This document shows positions 26,171 through 35,326 of a stretch of 64,000 nucleotides of DNA, in pieces (the stretch's first letter is position 1; every line of letters starts with the position of its first letter). The position numbers were made by a program, and so were the translations under genes. Under the pieces are notes generated by a model. That model saw nothing but the letters and a program-made list of their open reading frames with translations, did not search any database and had not been told where the DNA came from. This DNA is from FEB-12 sp964503315 (GTDB lineage: Bacteria; Zixibacteria; MSB-5A5; GN15; FEB-12), in the NCBI GenBank assembly GCA_964503315.1, contig CAZCZL010000001.1, positions 62,001-126,000 of the forward strand, in the 5' to 3' direction.

Positions 26171-26199
26171 ATCATGTGAAAAAAAACACAATCAGTCAA
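26171..26199 (-). promoter_or_regulatory. Sigma70-type promoter of the 3b hydrogenase operon
   Basis: On the minus strand TTGACT (26199-26194), a 17-bp spacer and CATGAT (26176-26171). The predicted start near 26164 leaves a leader of about 50 nt before the ATG at 26113. Confidence 0.5.
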
Positions 26200-26536
26200 G
26201 AAGAAACCATACCACACAATCCATTTTTGAGGAAATTTGATTTATTTTTGACCGGTGCCATTGGCTCGCCATAACTTACTAATAGGATTGATATTACAAC
26301 ACTGGCCACAAAATCGGCGGCAAATCATAACAGCCACAAAATTTGTACAATTTCGCTCAAAACTGCCTCTTTGGGTAACCCCAAGAACAGCACAAATTAC
26401 CCCTATTCTGGTCCTTTCTTGCTAATTTCTGATGGAGTTTTTATCCTGATTTTCAGCCCTTCGGAAGTCCATGCGAAGTCTTGCCGCCTCGCCCCCAATT
26501 GCGTACCTTGTCACCCACCTTAACAGACTGAAATAA
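26200..26536. other. AT-rich intergenic region between hydB and nadE
   Basis: About 337 bp, clearly richer in A+T than the genes around it. It contains a direct repeat GCCACAAAAT at 26305-26314 and 26333-26342. Besides the hydB promoter at its left edge, I found no convincing promoter for nadE and no stable hairpin. Confidence 0.5.
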
Positions 26537-28183
26537 ATGAAAATAGCCCTCGCCCAATGCAACCCGACAGTCGGCGATATCACCGGCAACCTCCAGCACA
26601 TGCTGGAGACCGCGCATGCCTGGTCCGACCGCGCCGATCTGATTGTTTTTCCTGAACTCTACCTTACCGGCTATCCGCCGCGTGACCTCCTCGCCGAACC
26701 CTGGTTTATCGATCAAGTCGAGCAAGGAGTCAGCGAAGCAGTCAAACGCTCCGCGCCGATTGGCAATATCGGAATTCTTTTCGGCGCTCCCGTTCGCACC
26801 AGGACACAGACTGGATTGGGGTTATTCAATTCGGCACTGCTTGTCCAGAATGGCAAGCTTCTGTTCACCCAGCACAAGTCCCTGCTCCCTACGTACGACG
26901 TCTTTGACGAAGCCCGCTACTTCGACGAAGCGACCTCTATCGCCACTTTCCCTTTCAAAGATGAGATCCTCGGTATCTCCATCTGTGAGGATGCCTGGAA
27001 TGACCCCGACCTGTGGCAAAAGCGAATCTACCGCACCGACCCTGTCGCTGACCTGGTCGCGCTGGGCGCGACGGTGCTTATCAATATCTCCGCGTCGCCG
27101 TTCTATCTGGGGAAAGAAGCAATCCGCTATCGTCTGATTCACAATCACGCGCACAAACACCAGCGACCGTTTGTGTTCGTCAATCAGATCGGCGGCAACG
27201 ATGAACTGGTTTTCGATGGCCGCAGTATGGCCTTCGACCGTGATGGCAACCCGACCGCCATGATGCCCGCCTTCAACGAAGAAGTACGCCTGGTTGACAC
27301 CTCGCATCTCAATGGTGGCCTGCGCTTCAAGGAACAAGAGTCGATCGAAGCGCTCCACCAGGCGTTGGTGCTTGGCATACGCGATTACCTCCGCAAATGT
27401 GGCTTCAAAAAGGCCGCGATCGGGCTCTCGGGCGGAATCGATTCCGCCGTCGTCTGCGCGCTCGCCGCAGAAGCGATAGGCGCAGAGAATGTCGTCGGCA
27501 TCGCTATGCCCTCGCGCTTCTCCGCCGATGAATCGACCCCGCTCGCCGAAGAGTTGGCGCGCAATCTCGGCACACAATTTCAGGTCGTTCCCATAGAGCC
27601 GGCCTATCTCGCCTACCTGAAAACGCTCGAACCGCTCGGCGTCGACGAGTCACAGGTCTCGGTCACGCTCGAAAATATCCAGGCCCGTATTCGCGGCAAT
27701 ATCCTAATGGCTCTCTCCAATGAGATTGGCGCAATTGTTCTCTCCACTGGCAACAAGAGCGAGCTGGCGACCGGCTACTGCACACTCTACGGTGACATGG
27801 TCGGCGGCTTGGCGGTCATTTCCGATGTCCCCAAAACCATGGTCTATCAGCTGTCGCACTATATCAATCGAGAGAGAGAAGTCATCCCGGACCGGATCAT
27901 CACACGCCCGCCCAGTGCGGAACTTCGCCCCAATCAAACCGACCAGGACACGCTCCCGCCCTATGACATTCTTGACCGAATTCTAACGGAATACATAGAG
28001 CATCATCGTTCGCAGGCTGATATAGTTGCGATGGGATTTGACGCGGCGACGGTCGCATGGGTACTGAAAACGGTCAATCGGAATGAATACAAGCGTCGTC
28101 AGGCCGCTCCCGGATTCAAAGTAACGACGCGGGCCTTTGGTATTGGGCGTCGCATGCCGATAGCGGCAAAATATCAACCGTGA
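26537..28183 (+). CDS. nadE: Glutamine-dependent NAD+ synthase
   Basis: 548 aa, two domains. The N-terminal nitrilase-like amidotransferase (about 1-260) has the catalytic Glu in LIVFPELYLTGYPPRDLL, Lys in LFTQHKSLLPTYDVFDE and Cys in LGISICEDAW. The C-terminal synthetase (about 265-548) has the P-loop-like AIGLSGGIDSAVVCALAAEAIG and the Mg/ATP region STGNKSELATGYCTLYGDM. It turns deamido-NAD into NAD+ with ammonia channelled from glutamine. No clear Shine-Dalgarno precedes the ATG. It is followed after about 35 bp by the phosphatase-like gene. Confidence 0.92.
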   Translation: MKIALAQCNPTVGDITGNLQHMLETAHAWSDRADLIVFPELYLTGYPPRDLLAEPWFIDQVEQGVSEAVKRSAPIGNIGILFGAPVRTRTQTGLGLFNSALLVQNGKLLFTQHKSLLPTYDVFDEARYFDEATSIATFPFKDEILGISICEDAWNDPDLWQKRIYRTDPVADLVALGATVLINISASPFYLGKEAIRYRLIHNHAHKHQRPFVFVNQIGGNDELVFDGRSMAFDRDGNPTAMMPAFNEEVRLVDTSHLNGGLRFKEQESIEALHQALVLGIRDYLRKCGFKKAAIGLSGGIDSAVVCALAAEAIGAENVVGIAMPSRFSADESTPLAEELARNLGTQFQVVPIEPAYLAYLKTLEPLGVDESQVSVTLENIQARIRGNILMALSNEIGAIVLSTGNKSELATGYCTLYGDMVGGLAVISDVPKTMVYQLSHYINREREVIPDRIITRPPSAELRPNQTDQDTLPPYDILDRILTEYIEHHRSQADIVAMGFDAATVAWVLKTVNRNEYKRRQAAPGFKVTTRAFGIGRRMPIAAKYQP

Positions 28184-28217
28184 CCCATCAAGCCCGCTTG
28201 GGCGAATGAGGGGATAC

Positions 28218-29858
28218 ATGAGAATCTTCATTCAAACGTTTCTGCTGCTTACTCTGATGTCAGTTGGGGCCTCTGGTCAGACTCCGTCTGACTCCGCCGG
28301 TCTCCCTCGACTCGGTGTAATAATTGTCGTCGATCAAATGACCCCGGACTATCTCGTCAGATTCGATTCTTTTTTTGTGGGAGGATTCCGAAGGCTTCTC
28401 GATAACGGCGCCGTTTTCCTTGACGCAATCCACGACCACGCCGCCACGGAGACCGCAGTCGGCCACACTACCATCTCCACCGGCTGTCTCCCCTCTCGCC
28501 ATGGCATCATTGGAAACTACTTCTACGACCGGGCGACAGGCAAAGAGATCTATGCCATGCTCGACACCCTTTCCCCTCTTGTTGGCGAAAAGGTCGGCAA
28601 GGGCTCGTCACCATCTCGAATTCTTGAACCGACTCTCGGCGACCAATTGAAACACAATTCGCCGTCCTCTCGCGTCTATTCATTCGCCCTCAAAGATCGT
28701 TCCGCGATCGGCATGGGTGGCAAGAGCGCCGATGGCGCCTTCTGGTTTGACTGGCGTACCGGTAACTATGTAACATCGACATATTATGCTGAGCGTTATC
28801 CCGCATGGATCGATTCATTCAATACCGCACGCCAGGTTGACAGCTACTACAAAACCGGTTGGCACAAGCTTCTGCCTGAAGAAGCTTACTTACAATGCAG
28901 TCCTGATGCCTCTGCGAACGAAAACGATGGCGAGCACAATGTCTTCCCGCACCTCTTCACCGACCACACCGACAAACCAGACACCACTTACTGGGACGAA
29001 CTCTACGCTACTCCCTTCGCCGATGAGGTCACTATCAGTCTGGCGGAAGCTGCTGTGAATTATGGTAACATGGGAACCGACACCACGGTCGACCTGCTCT
29101 GGATCGGATGTTCGGCCGCTGATGCTACCGGACATACGTACGGACCACTCAGCCACGAAATTCAGGATTACTACCTGCGACTTGACCGTTACCTGGGGAA
29201 TCTCTTCTCGCACTTGGATTCACTGGTCGGCAAAGACAAATATGTGGTGGTTCTTTCATCCGATCACGGTGTGTTGCCGATGCCTGAAGATCTACAGAAA
29301 CTTGGCATTGAGGCAGGGCGTATCCATCCGGACAGCATCAGAGGCGACCTGAAACGGATCGGCGAAAAGCTCGCCGCCGAGCAAGGATTCTCCCGTACTC
29401 CAATAAAAAGCGGCCTGACTGATATCATCCTCGACCACGGCCTCTTAACCGGTCGTCACGACGGCGCTCTCGAGGAGCTGGTCGCCGCGGAGATCCGCAA
29501 ATTGTGGTATGTGACAGATGTTTTTGGTCGAACCGAACTTCTGAATCCCAGCACCCCGCACCGAGCCTACCTGCAGAAATTCCGCAACTGCATCCTTCCC
29601 GACCGCGGTCCAGACCTATTCGTCCTGACAAAACAAGGATATCTGATCGATCGTGACTCATTCGGCACATCGCACGGCTCACCCTATGAATACGATTGCA
29701 CCGTGCCGGTCATCTTCGCCGGCCCTGGGGTGATGAAAGGGATGTATGACGAGACCATTCGGACGATTGATATCGCTCCGACACTTGCCGCGTTGCTGCG
29801 GATCAAATTGGGGAAAGGAATGGATGGCTCGATCGTGAAAATCGCGTTAGATCGCTGA
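28218..29858 (+). CDS. Secreted alkaline-phosphatase-superfamily enzyme (nucleotide pyrophosphatase/PafA-like)
   Basis: 546 aa from the ATG at 28218 (GAGGGG upstream); a start at 28206 is possible but does not fit that ribosome site. A signal peptide (FIQTFLLLTLMSVGASG) is followed by the metal-binding core: VIIVVDQMTPDYLVRF, the nucleophile region ATETAVGHTTISTGCLPS (Thr as the likely nucleophile), IGCSAADATGHTYGP with further Asp and His ligands, and VVLSSDHGVLPMP near the second metal site. A C-terminal HGSPYEYDCTVPVIFAGPG also fits. The family hydrolyses phosphomonoesters or diesters in the periplasm. Which substrate it uses cannot be decided here. Confidence 0.85.
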   Translation: MRIFIQTFLLLTLMSVGASGQTPSDSAGLPRLGVIIVVDQMTPDYLVRFDSFFVGGFRRLLDNGAVFLDAIHDHAATETAVGHTTISTGCLPSRHGIIGNYFYDRATGKEIYAMLDTLSPLVGEKVGKGSSPSRILEPTLGDQLKHNSPSSRVYSFALKDRSAIGMGGKSADGAFWFDWRTGNYVTSTYYAERYPAWIDSFNTARQVDSYYKTGWHKLLPEEAYLQCSPDASANENDGEHNVFPHLFTDHTDKPDTTYWDELYATPFADEVTISLAEAAVNYGNMGTDTTVDLLWIGCSAADATGHTYGPLSHEIQDYYLRLDRYLGNLFSHLDSLVGKDKYVVVLSSDHGVLPMPEDLQKLGIEAGRIHPDSIRGDLKRIGEKLAAEQGFSRTPIKSGLTDIILDHGLLTGRHDGALEELVAAEIRKLWYVTDVFGRTELLNPSTPHRAYLQKFRNCILPDRGPDLFVLTKQGYLIDRDSFGTSHGSPYEYDCTVPVIFAGPGVMKGMYDETIRTIDIAPTLAALLRIKLGKGMDGSIVKIALDR

Positions 29859-29873
29859 CAGTTTCACGTCGAT

Positions 29874-30173
29874 TCAGCGCCGGCCCTGCCTGAATGCGTA
29901 GTACTTGAGATCAAATCCTTCGGGAACGGGATAGATCCCTGCTCCCTTGCAGGTCGGACACGCTGTCTTTGCATCAGTCCGTTCATCGATCCTTCCGGAT
30001 CCTTTACAAACCGCACACTCCATGCCTGAAACGGTTACACCTGCTCCATTGCAGCTGGCGCAGACCAGTGCATGCGCTGAACTCTCACAAAGACTATCTT
30101 TCCATCCACGCCCGTTGCAGTCAGGACAGACTTCACCCGCATCCCGCGAGTGCTTTTTCTTGTCGCTTGTCAT
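29874..30173 (-). CDS. Small DnaJ-type zinc-finger protein at the end of the hydrogenase operon
   Basis: 99 aa with four CxxC-type motifs in the DnaJ central-domain style: CPDCNGRGW, CASCNGAGV, CAVCKGSGR and CPTCKGAGI. There is no J domain and no membrane segment. The GGGAGA site before the ATG supports the start. The gene overlaps the protease gene upstream by 41 bp, so it is part of the same operon. Family knowledge: such domains bind two zinc ions and hold unfolded proteins or act as thiol oxidoreductases. A chaperone or maturation helper role for the Hdr/Mvh complex is an inference. Confidence 0.75.
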   Translation of the reverse strand: MTSDKKKHSRDAGEVCPDCNGRGWKDSLCESSAHALVCASCNGAGVTVSGMECAVCKGSGRIDERTDAKTACPTCKGAGIYPVPEGFDLKYYAFRQGRR

Positions 30174-30648
30174 TGTCTGATCTCTCCCGCCGTTTCTCTT
30201 GTATCCAGGATTCTATGACCGCCACTGATGATCCTATCGCGGCCTCGACCGCGGCTGTCGGCGTTTCACTCAAGGTCTCAGTATCCTCGGCCTCGCATGC
30301 CAGCACCTGAATGTCCGATGGCATTACTTCGCCCAATTGTCTCCCCAACTCGAGCGCCGTCGGCAGGTTGATCTGGTGACTGTTGATCAGGCTGTTTGAG
30401 GGGGTCAGCGTACCAACAGGGAAGTAGTGAAGTGTCCCCGGTGGCACTTCGCCGGTCCGTATCGCGTCGACAATGAGTACCGATTCCCGAGCTCTCAGCA
30501 ATTCAATCAACCTGAAACCGGCCACTGGGGCAAAGAGGATATCGACATCCCCTTCATCCCTCCCCTCGAATCGAGATGCCACCAACGGCCCAAAGGCGTC
30601 GTCGGTCAGCACCTCATTCCCCAGGCATAGCACCAGGAGTGGACGCAT
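30133..30648 (-). CDS. Hydrogenase maturation protease for the Mvh-type hydrogenase
   Basis: 171 aa. Signature: LLVLCLGNEVLTDDAFGPLVA at the start, then ESVLIVDAIRTGEVPPGTL and LINSHQINLPTALELGR, where the His is a family-conserved nickel-site residue. The start shares one base with the stop of mvhA. The likely substrate is the tail of that subunit, which after DPCFGCATH is about 27 residues long. The sequence differs well from the protease at 21062-21538, consistent with one dedicated protease per hydrogenase. Confidence 0.86.
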   Translation of the reverse strand: MRPLLVLCLGNEVLTDDAFGPLVASRFEGRDEGDVDILFAPVAGFRLIELLRARESVLIVDAIRTGEVPPGTLHYFPVGTLTPSNSLINSHQINLPTALELGRQLGEVMPSDIQVLACEAEDTETLSETPTAAVEAAIGSSVAVIESWIQEKRRERSDNDKRQEKALAGCG

Positions 30649-32129
30649 CAGTTTCTCCGGATCGACTGGATCACTTCTCCTGTTGCCGCGTCATGCACCG
30701 TCACTTCCAGCGGCATCTGGCCCGGCAACGTATGAGTAGCGCAGCCGAAACAGGGATCGTAGGCGCGGAACGCCATTTCTATCTTGTTCAGCGTTCCTTC
30801 AGTGATCTTTGTCCCCTTCTTGATCAATCCTTCGGCCGCCTTTTTGATGGACATGGTTATCGGCGCGTTGTTGTTGGTCGTCCCGACTATTAGATTGGCC
30901 TCAGTAACGATGCCGTTCTTGTCCGTCTTATAATGATGAGTGAGTGTCCCGCGCGGAGCCTCGACAATACCCACCCCTTCGCCAACAATGCTGGTCGGGA
31001 TATTGAGGATCTTTTCCGAAGTAATTTCCTCATCACGCGCCATTTTCGCCACCGATTCGCAGGCGTACACCAATTCGACAATTCTCGCCCAGTGTGTCGC
31101 CAGGGTCGAATGAACCGGCGTGCGGCCGGTTCGATCACCGGTCAAAGTCTCAAAATACCGCTCATACTCGGCCTGAGCCAACGGAGTCGCCATGCCGTCG
31201 GCCACATTCAGCCGCGACAATGGCGTCGCTTTGTAGATGCCGGATTCCGGACCATCCACAAACCCTTTCCACCCGACTTTCTTGAGATACGGATATTTCA
31301 GGTAGCTGTATGGTTCGACGTGCTCAGCTACATATTCCAGATACTCACTCGGCTCATATTTCGCATGCTCTTTCCCATCCGGTCCGGTCACGCGTACTTT
31401 GCCGTCGTAGAAGTTGACCTTGTTGTTGGCATCGACAATCCCCATGTTGTACGTCTTGTGCGTGTACGCGTCTGACAGGATCATCTCGACGTACGCTTTG
31501 TTTGCCAGGACGATATCATTCAGCACCTGCACGGCGAATTTGGAGAACTCCACCATTTCGTCGCCGATCTTGATCATCTCTTCCTGTTCGGCTTTGGAAA
31601 TGCGCTTGGAGAGCCCTCCCGGCAGCGATGTCACCGGATGAACCTTCTTACCGCCGATAATCTCGATCACTCGCTGACCGCGCGCGCGTTGCGCGATCAC
31701 CTTCTTGCCGGCATCGATCCCGACTTTGGCGATTACGCCGAGGATATTTCGCTCCGCCGCCGGAGCGTCCGGCCCACAGACAAAATCCGGTCCACCCAGC
31801 GCGAAGAAGTGCGTGGTGTGGTCCCCTGCGTAGAAGGCATCATACAACAGTGAGCGAAGTTTGAACGCCGCCGAAGGAATAGTGACCCCGTACACCGCGT
31901 CTGCCGCCTTTGCCGCCGCCATATGGTGCGCGTCCGGACAGACTCCGCAGATGCGGGTCGTTATACGACACATCTCCTCCACCGGTCTCCCCTGACAGAA
32001 CTTCTCGAATCCGCGAAGTTCCGGTACCTGGAAGTAGCAGTTCTTCAACTCGCCATCATCGGCCACGAAAAGATGTATCTTCCCGTGCCCTTCGAGTCGG
32101 GTAATGGGATCTATCACGATCTGTTTCAT
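30648..32129 (-). CDS. mvhA: NiFe hydrogenase large subunit, MvhA-type (group 3c-like)
   Basis: 493 aa. The N-terminus VIDPITRLEGHGKIHLF and both nickel motifs are intact: L1 TRICGVCPDAHHMAAAKAAD (about 57-76) and L2 DPCFGCATH followed by a 27-residue tail. Length and the two-gene partner MvhG/MvhD match the F420-non-reducing hydrogenase of methanogens and its bacterial relatives. It is a cytosolic H2-activating subunit that passes electrons through MvhG and MvhD to HdrA. It overlaps mvhG by four bases. Confidence 0.88.
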   Translation of the reverse strand: MKQIVIDPITRLEGHGKIHLFVADDGELKNCYFQVPELRGFEKFCQGRPVEEMCRITTRICGVCPDAHHMAAAKAADAVYGVTIPSAAFKLRSLLYDAFYAGDHTTHFFALGGPDFVCGPDAPAAERNILGVIAKVGIDAGKKVIAQRARGQRVIEIIGGKKVHPVTSLPGGLSKRISKAEQEEMIKIGDEMVEFSKFAVQVLNDIVLANKAYVEMILSDAYTHKTYNMGIVDANNKVNFYDGKVRVTGPDGKEHAKYEPSEYLEYVAEHVEPYSYLKYPYLKKVGWKGFVDGPESGIYKATPLSRLNVADGMATPLAQAEYERYFETLTGDRTGRTPVHSTLATHWARIVELVYACESVAKMARDEEITSEKILNIPTSIVGEGVGIVEAPRGTLTHHYKTDKNGIVTEANLIVGTTNNNAPITMSIKKAAEGLIKKGTKITEGTLNKIEMAFRAYDPCFGCATHTLPGQMPLEVTVHDAATGEVIQSIRRN

Positions 32130-33097
32130 GATTGCGACCTCCGCAAAGCCGATTCAGCCAGGCTGAATCGGTAGAAAGTACCCAGTGGATCAGGGATCGT
32201 GTTGATGATCTCATCGATCTCTTTCGGCTCGATCGAATCGATCACGCTCGCCAGCGCCGACGCCATTTTCGCCCCCTGATCTCGGACATTGCTCGGCACG
32301 CTGTAGCACCCGCGACACGGCACTCCGGCACTCACACACTTTGCGCCGCAGCCCCCCCGCGTCGCCGGCCCCATGCAGACAATCCCCTGCTCCAGCAAGC
32401 AGAGTTCCGGATCGACATTGATCGAGAACGGCCGAACGAATTTCTTGATCTTCTTCACATTCCGCTGCCGCTTGCATTCATCGCAACAGGTTTTCTCAGT
32501 CGCGCCAAGCACTGTCCCTTTCGGTGGAAGCGGCTTGCCGTTCTGCAGGATGTCGATCACCGCGGATACCACCGCCGCGATCTGATCCGACTGCGGGGGG
32601 CAGCCAGGGATGACATAGTCAACCTCAACCGTCTGACCCAGACTCCGTACCGTATTATAGAGCGTTGGAATGCGCAGTGTGCCCTCCGCGACCTTCGTCT
32701 CCGGTTGCGGATACACAGATTCCGCGTTGGAGGTCGATGGCGACTGGATATAGGCGTACTTCATGATCGACTCTTTATCATAGAAGTTGGCCATCCCGGG
32801 GATCCCCCCTTCAACCGCGCAACTCCCGAACGCGCACATCACGAGAGACTTCTGCCGCAATAACTCAGCGATCTCGAAGTTCTCATCGCTCCGGATCGCG
32901 CCGTTGAACAGAGTCAGCGTGATCTCTTTGTCCTGCATTTTCCGCACGTCATCGTATTTGAAATCCGTGGCGCAGGGCCAGAAGACGATATCAAAGAAAT
33001 TCGCCACATCCAGTAACTTTTCTTCTATATCCAGAATAGCGATATCACAGCCACCGCAGGAGGCCGCCCAATAGATCGCCAGTTTCGGCTTCGCCAT
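32126..33097 (-). CDS. mvhG: NiFe hydrogenase small subunit, MvhG-type
   Basis: 323 aa. The proximal cluster motif AASCGGCDIAILDIEE lies at the N-terminus, followed by CAFGSCAVEGGIPG and VIPGCPPQ, then CDECKRQRN and the C-terminal CLLEQGIVCMGPATRGGCGAKC and CRGCYSVP clusters. No Tat signal, so cytosolic. It links MvhA to MvhD. It starts 3 bp after mvhD ends. Confidence 0.88.
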   Translation of the reverse strand: MAKPKLAIYWAASCGGCDIAILDIEEKLLDVANFFDIVFWPCATDFKYDDVRKMQDKEITLTLFNGAIRSDENFEIAELLRQKSLVMCAFGSCAVEGGIPGMANFYDKESIMKYAYIQSPSTSNAESVYPQPETKVAEGTLRIPTLYNTVRSLGQTVEVDYVIPGCPPQSDQIAAVVSAVIDILQNGKPLPPKGTVLGATEKTCCDECKRQRNVKKIKKFVRPFSINVDPELCLLEQGIVCMGPATRGGCGAKCVSAGVPCRGCYSVPSNVRDQGAKMASALASVIDSIEPKEIDEIINTIPDPLGTFYRFSLAESALRRSQS

Positions 33098-33100
33098 GCC

Positions 33101-33562
33101 TTACTCCTTTCCCGCCGCGACCGCATGCCCGGTCTCAAGGTGCGGATCGAAACTCCACTCCTTGAGCTGCATCGGCCCCATTGTGCGGATCTGCTCGGTG
33201 AAGTCCGTCACCACTTCCTGGAACCGAGCTCCTTCAGACGCCGAGACCCATTCCAGTCTGAGTCTCTCCGGAGGGATCCCCATGCCGGCCAGGATCTTCT
33301 TCGTCAGCGGTATCCGTCGGATACACTTATGATTCCCGTTCACATAGTGGCAGTCGCCGAGATGACAGCCGCAGACCAGCACCCCGTCGGCGCCATTGCG
33401 AAACGCGTCAAGGATGAACCCCGGATCGACCCGTCCACTGCACATGACACGGATCGTCAGCACATTCGGCGGATATTTCATTCGCGAGGTCCCCGCCAGA
33501 TCGGCACCGGTGTAACTGCACCAGTTGCAGAGAAATCCTATGATACGTGGCTCAAAACTCAT
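33101..33562 (-). CDS. mvhD: Hydrogenase/Hdr iron-sulfur linker, MvhD-type
   Basis: 153 aa. MvhD family signature: IIGFLCNWCSYTGADLAGTSRM at the N-terminus, then VMCSGRVDPGFIL and VCGCHLGDCHYVNGN. The conserved Cys residues bind a [2Fe-2S] cluster. In methanogens this protein docks the hydrogenase to HdrA. Its position between the HdrA C-terminal fusion (4-base overlap) and MvhG fits that role exactly. No C-terminal fusion to HdrA is present, unlike in some species. Confidence 0.88.
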   Translation of the reverse strand: MSFEPRIIGFLCNWCSYTGADLAGTSRMKYPPNVLTIRVMCSGRVDPGFILDAFRNGADGVLVCGCHLGDCHYVNGNHKCIRRIPLTKKILAGMGIPPERLRLEWVSASEGARFQEVVTDFTEQIRTMGPMQLKEWSFDPHLETGHAVAAGKE

Positions 33563-35313
33563 ACCAGCATCCCTTCGATCTGGGCATAGATCTGTTCATC
33601 GGTGAAGTGGCGCGCCTTGATCGCCCCGGCCGGGCAGGCCGCCACACAGGTACCGCAGGCCTTGCACATCGCGGAATTGACCTCGGATACCTTCTTTGTC
33701 TCGTCATAAGTGATCGCGTTGTACGGGCAAAGATCATTGCAGATCTTGCACCCCGAGCAGTACTCGTCCATTATGACGGCGTACGCCGCGTCCATCAGGA
33801 TCTCACCCTGACACATCAGCCGCATCGCCTGAGCCGCTGCCGCTGATCCCTGCGCGACTGAATCCGGAATATCCTTCGCCCCCTGACACGCCCCAGCCAG
33901 AAACACGCCATCAGTGGTTGTAGAAACCGGGGCCAACTTCGGGTGGGCTTCGATAAACCAGCCATCCGCTCCTGTCGAGATATTCAGTTTGCGTCCGAAT
34001 TCCTTGGCATCCTTGCGTGCCTCGAGCGCGGTACAGAGGACCACCATATCAACCGGCACTTCCCGGAATTTGCCGGCCAGCGTATCTTCGCAACGAACCA
34101 GAAGCTGTCCTTCCTTATTCCGACCGAATCCAGATGGCACTACTTCCGCCCCCTTCCCCCGGATCACATTGACGCCTTCATGCAGGATCCGCTGATAGAA
34201 TTCCTCGTACCCTTTGCCGAAGCTCCGCATGTCGATATAGAACTGGTATACCTCTGCGGCCGTCTTTTCTTTCACCAGGTGGGCGAACTTGAGCGCGTAC
34301 ATACAGCAGACGCGGCTGCAGTAATGATGATACTTCTCGTCACGACTGCCGATGCAGTGTAGTATTGCTATGGAGCGTGGCTCCTCGCCATTCTCCAGTA
34401 TCACTTTGCCGCCGGTCGGCCCCGCCGCGTTGTTCATCATCTCGAACTCATTCGCCGAAATGACATTCGGATATTTGCCGTATCCGTACTGCTTCATCGG
34501 AGTTGGATCAAAATGATCGAACCCGGTCGATACCACGATCGTCCCTACCTCAATCTCTTCCACCTTATCGGTGCAGTTGAAGTCGATCGCTTCCTTCTGG
34601 CAGACTTTGGCACAGACCATGCACTGCCCGGTCTTGTAGTGGATGCAGTTCTCCCGGTAGATGCGCGGGACATTCGGAACTGCCTGACGGAAGTCGAGAG
34701 TGATCGCCGCGTTCGGCCGGAGATTAATCTCCTTGTGATGGATCACCCGTTCCTCGAGATCCTCCATCTTGATGTACCCGGTCGGACAGAGCTTGGCACA
34801 CGCTCCGCACAGGATACAGGCTTCTGAATCATGGTTGAACGGTGTCGCGACATCGCGGGCATTGCCGCGATTGACAAATGACAGCGCGTGCGCTCCGACC
34901 ACTTCATCGCAGATGCGGACACACAGCCCGCACAGAATGCACGTGTAGTCCTCGACGTGCCAGCGCGGCTCGGTGATGCCGAATCTCTCCGCCAGCCGCT
35001 CCAGGACCGGAACCGGCGCGCAATTCGCCATCAATAACTCGAGATTCGTGCGACGAGCGTTCATGACGCGCGGCGTGCTGGTCAGAATCTCCAGCCCATC
35101 CCACGCGGGGTAATTGCACGCCGTAACGATCTTGTTCCAGCCGTTCCCCGCACGGGCCTCGACCGCGCAGATACGACAGGCCGCGTACGGCGTCATATAG
35201 GGGTAATAGCAGAGCGTCGGGATGTCTATGCCCAGTTGGCGAGCCGCCTCCAGGACATATGACCCTTCCTCGACCTCGACTACCTGTCCATCTATGGTGA
35301 TCTTCACTTTCAT
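33559..35313 (-). CDS. NuoG-like ferredoxin fused to the C-terminal half of HdrA
   Basis: 584 aa from the ATG at 35313 (AGGAG upstream); an in-frame start at 35433 would intrude on the NuoF-like gene. Residues 1-70 are a NuoG/FdhA-type [2Fe-2S] ferredoxin with Cys35, Cys46, Cys49 and Cys66. Then come two 4Fe-4S motifs (CILCGLCVRICDE, CILCGACAKLCPTGYI). From about 215 the sequence switches to HdrA: AVPNVPRIYRENC, CMVCAKVCQKEAIDF, GTIVVSTGFDHFDP, SIAILHCIGSRDEK, CSRVCCMYALKFA, FYIDMRSFGKGYEEFY and the FAD-closing GVFLAGACQGAKDIPDSV. It ends with two more clusters (CSGCKICNDLCPYN, CKACGTCVAACPAGA). The HdrA N-terminal part with the GxGxxG FAD motif is missing and is encoded separately at 37848-38837. 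Confidence 0.87.
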   Translation of the reverse strand: MKVKITIDGQVVEVEEGSYVLEAARQLGIDIPTLCYYPYMTPYAACRICAVEARAGNGWNKIVTACNYPAWDGLEILTSTPRVMNARRTNLELLMANCAPVPVLERLAERFGITEPRWHVEDYTCILCGLCVRICDEVVGAHALSFVNRGNARDVATPFNHDSEACILCGACAKLCPTGYIKMEDLEERVIHHKEINLRPNAAITLDFRQAVPNVPRIYRENCIHYKTGQCMVCAKVCQKEAIDFNCTDKVEEIEVGTIVVSTGFDHFDPTPMKQYGYGKYPNVISANEFEMMNNAAGPTGGKVILENGEEPRSIAILHCIGSRDEKYHHYCSRVCCMYALKFAHLVKEKTAAEVYQFYIDMRSFGKGYEEFYQRILHEGVNVIRGKGAEVVPSGFGRNKEGQLLVRCEDTLAGKFREVPVDMVVLCTALEARKDAKEFGRKLNISTGADGWFIEAHPKLAPVSTTTDGVFLAGACQGAKDIPDSVAQGSAAAAQAMRLMCQGEILMDAAYAVIMDEYCSGCKICNDLCPYNAITYDETKKVSEVNSAMCKACGTCVAACPAGAIKARHFTDEQIYAQIEGMLV

Positions 35314-35326
35314 ATTTCTGCTGCTC

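Noticed and set aside
25079..26179. Plus-strand ORF (366 aa) across hydB
   Set aside because: Antisense to a gene with two ferredoxin motifs; no domain seen.
26305..26342. CRISPR-like repeat
   Set aside because: Only two short copies with no spacer regularity.
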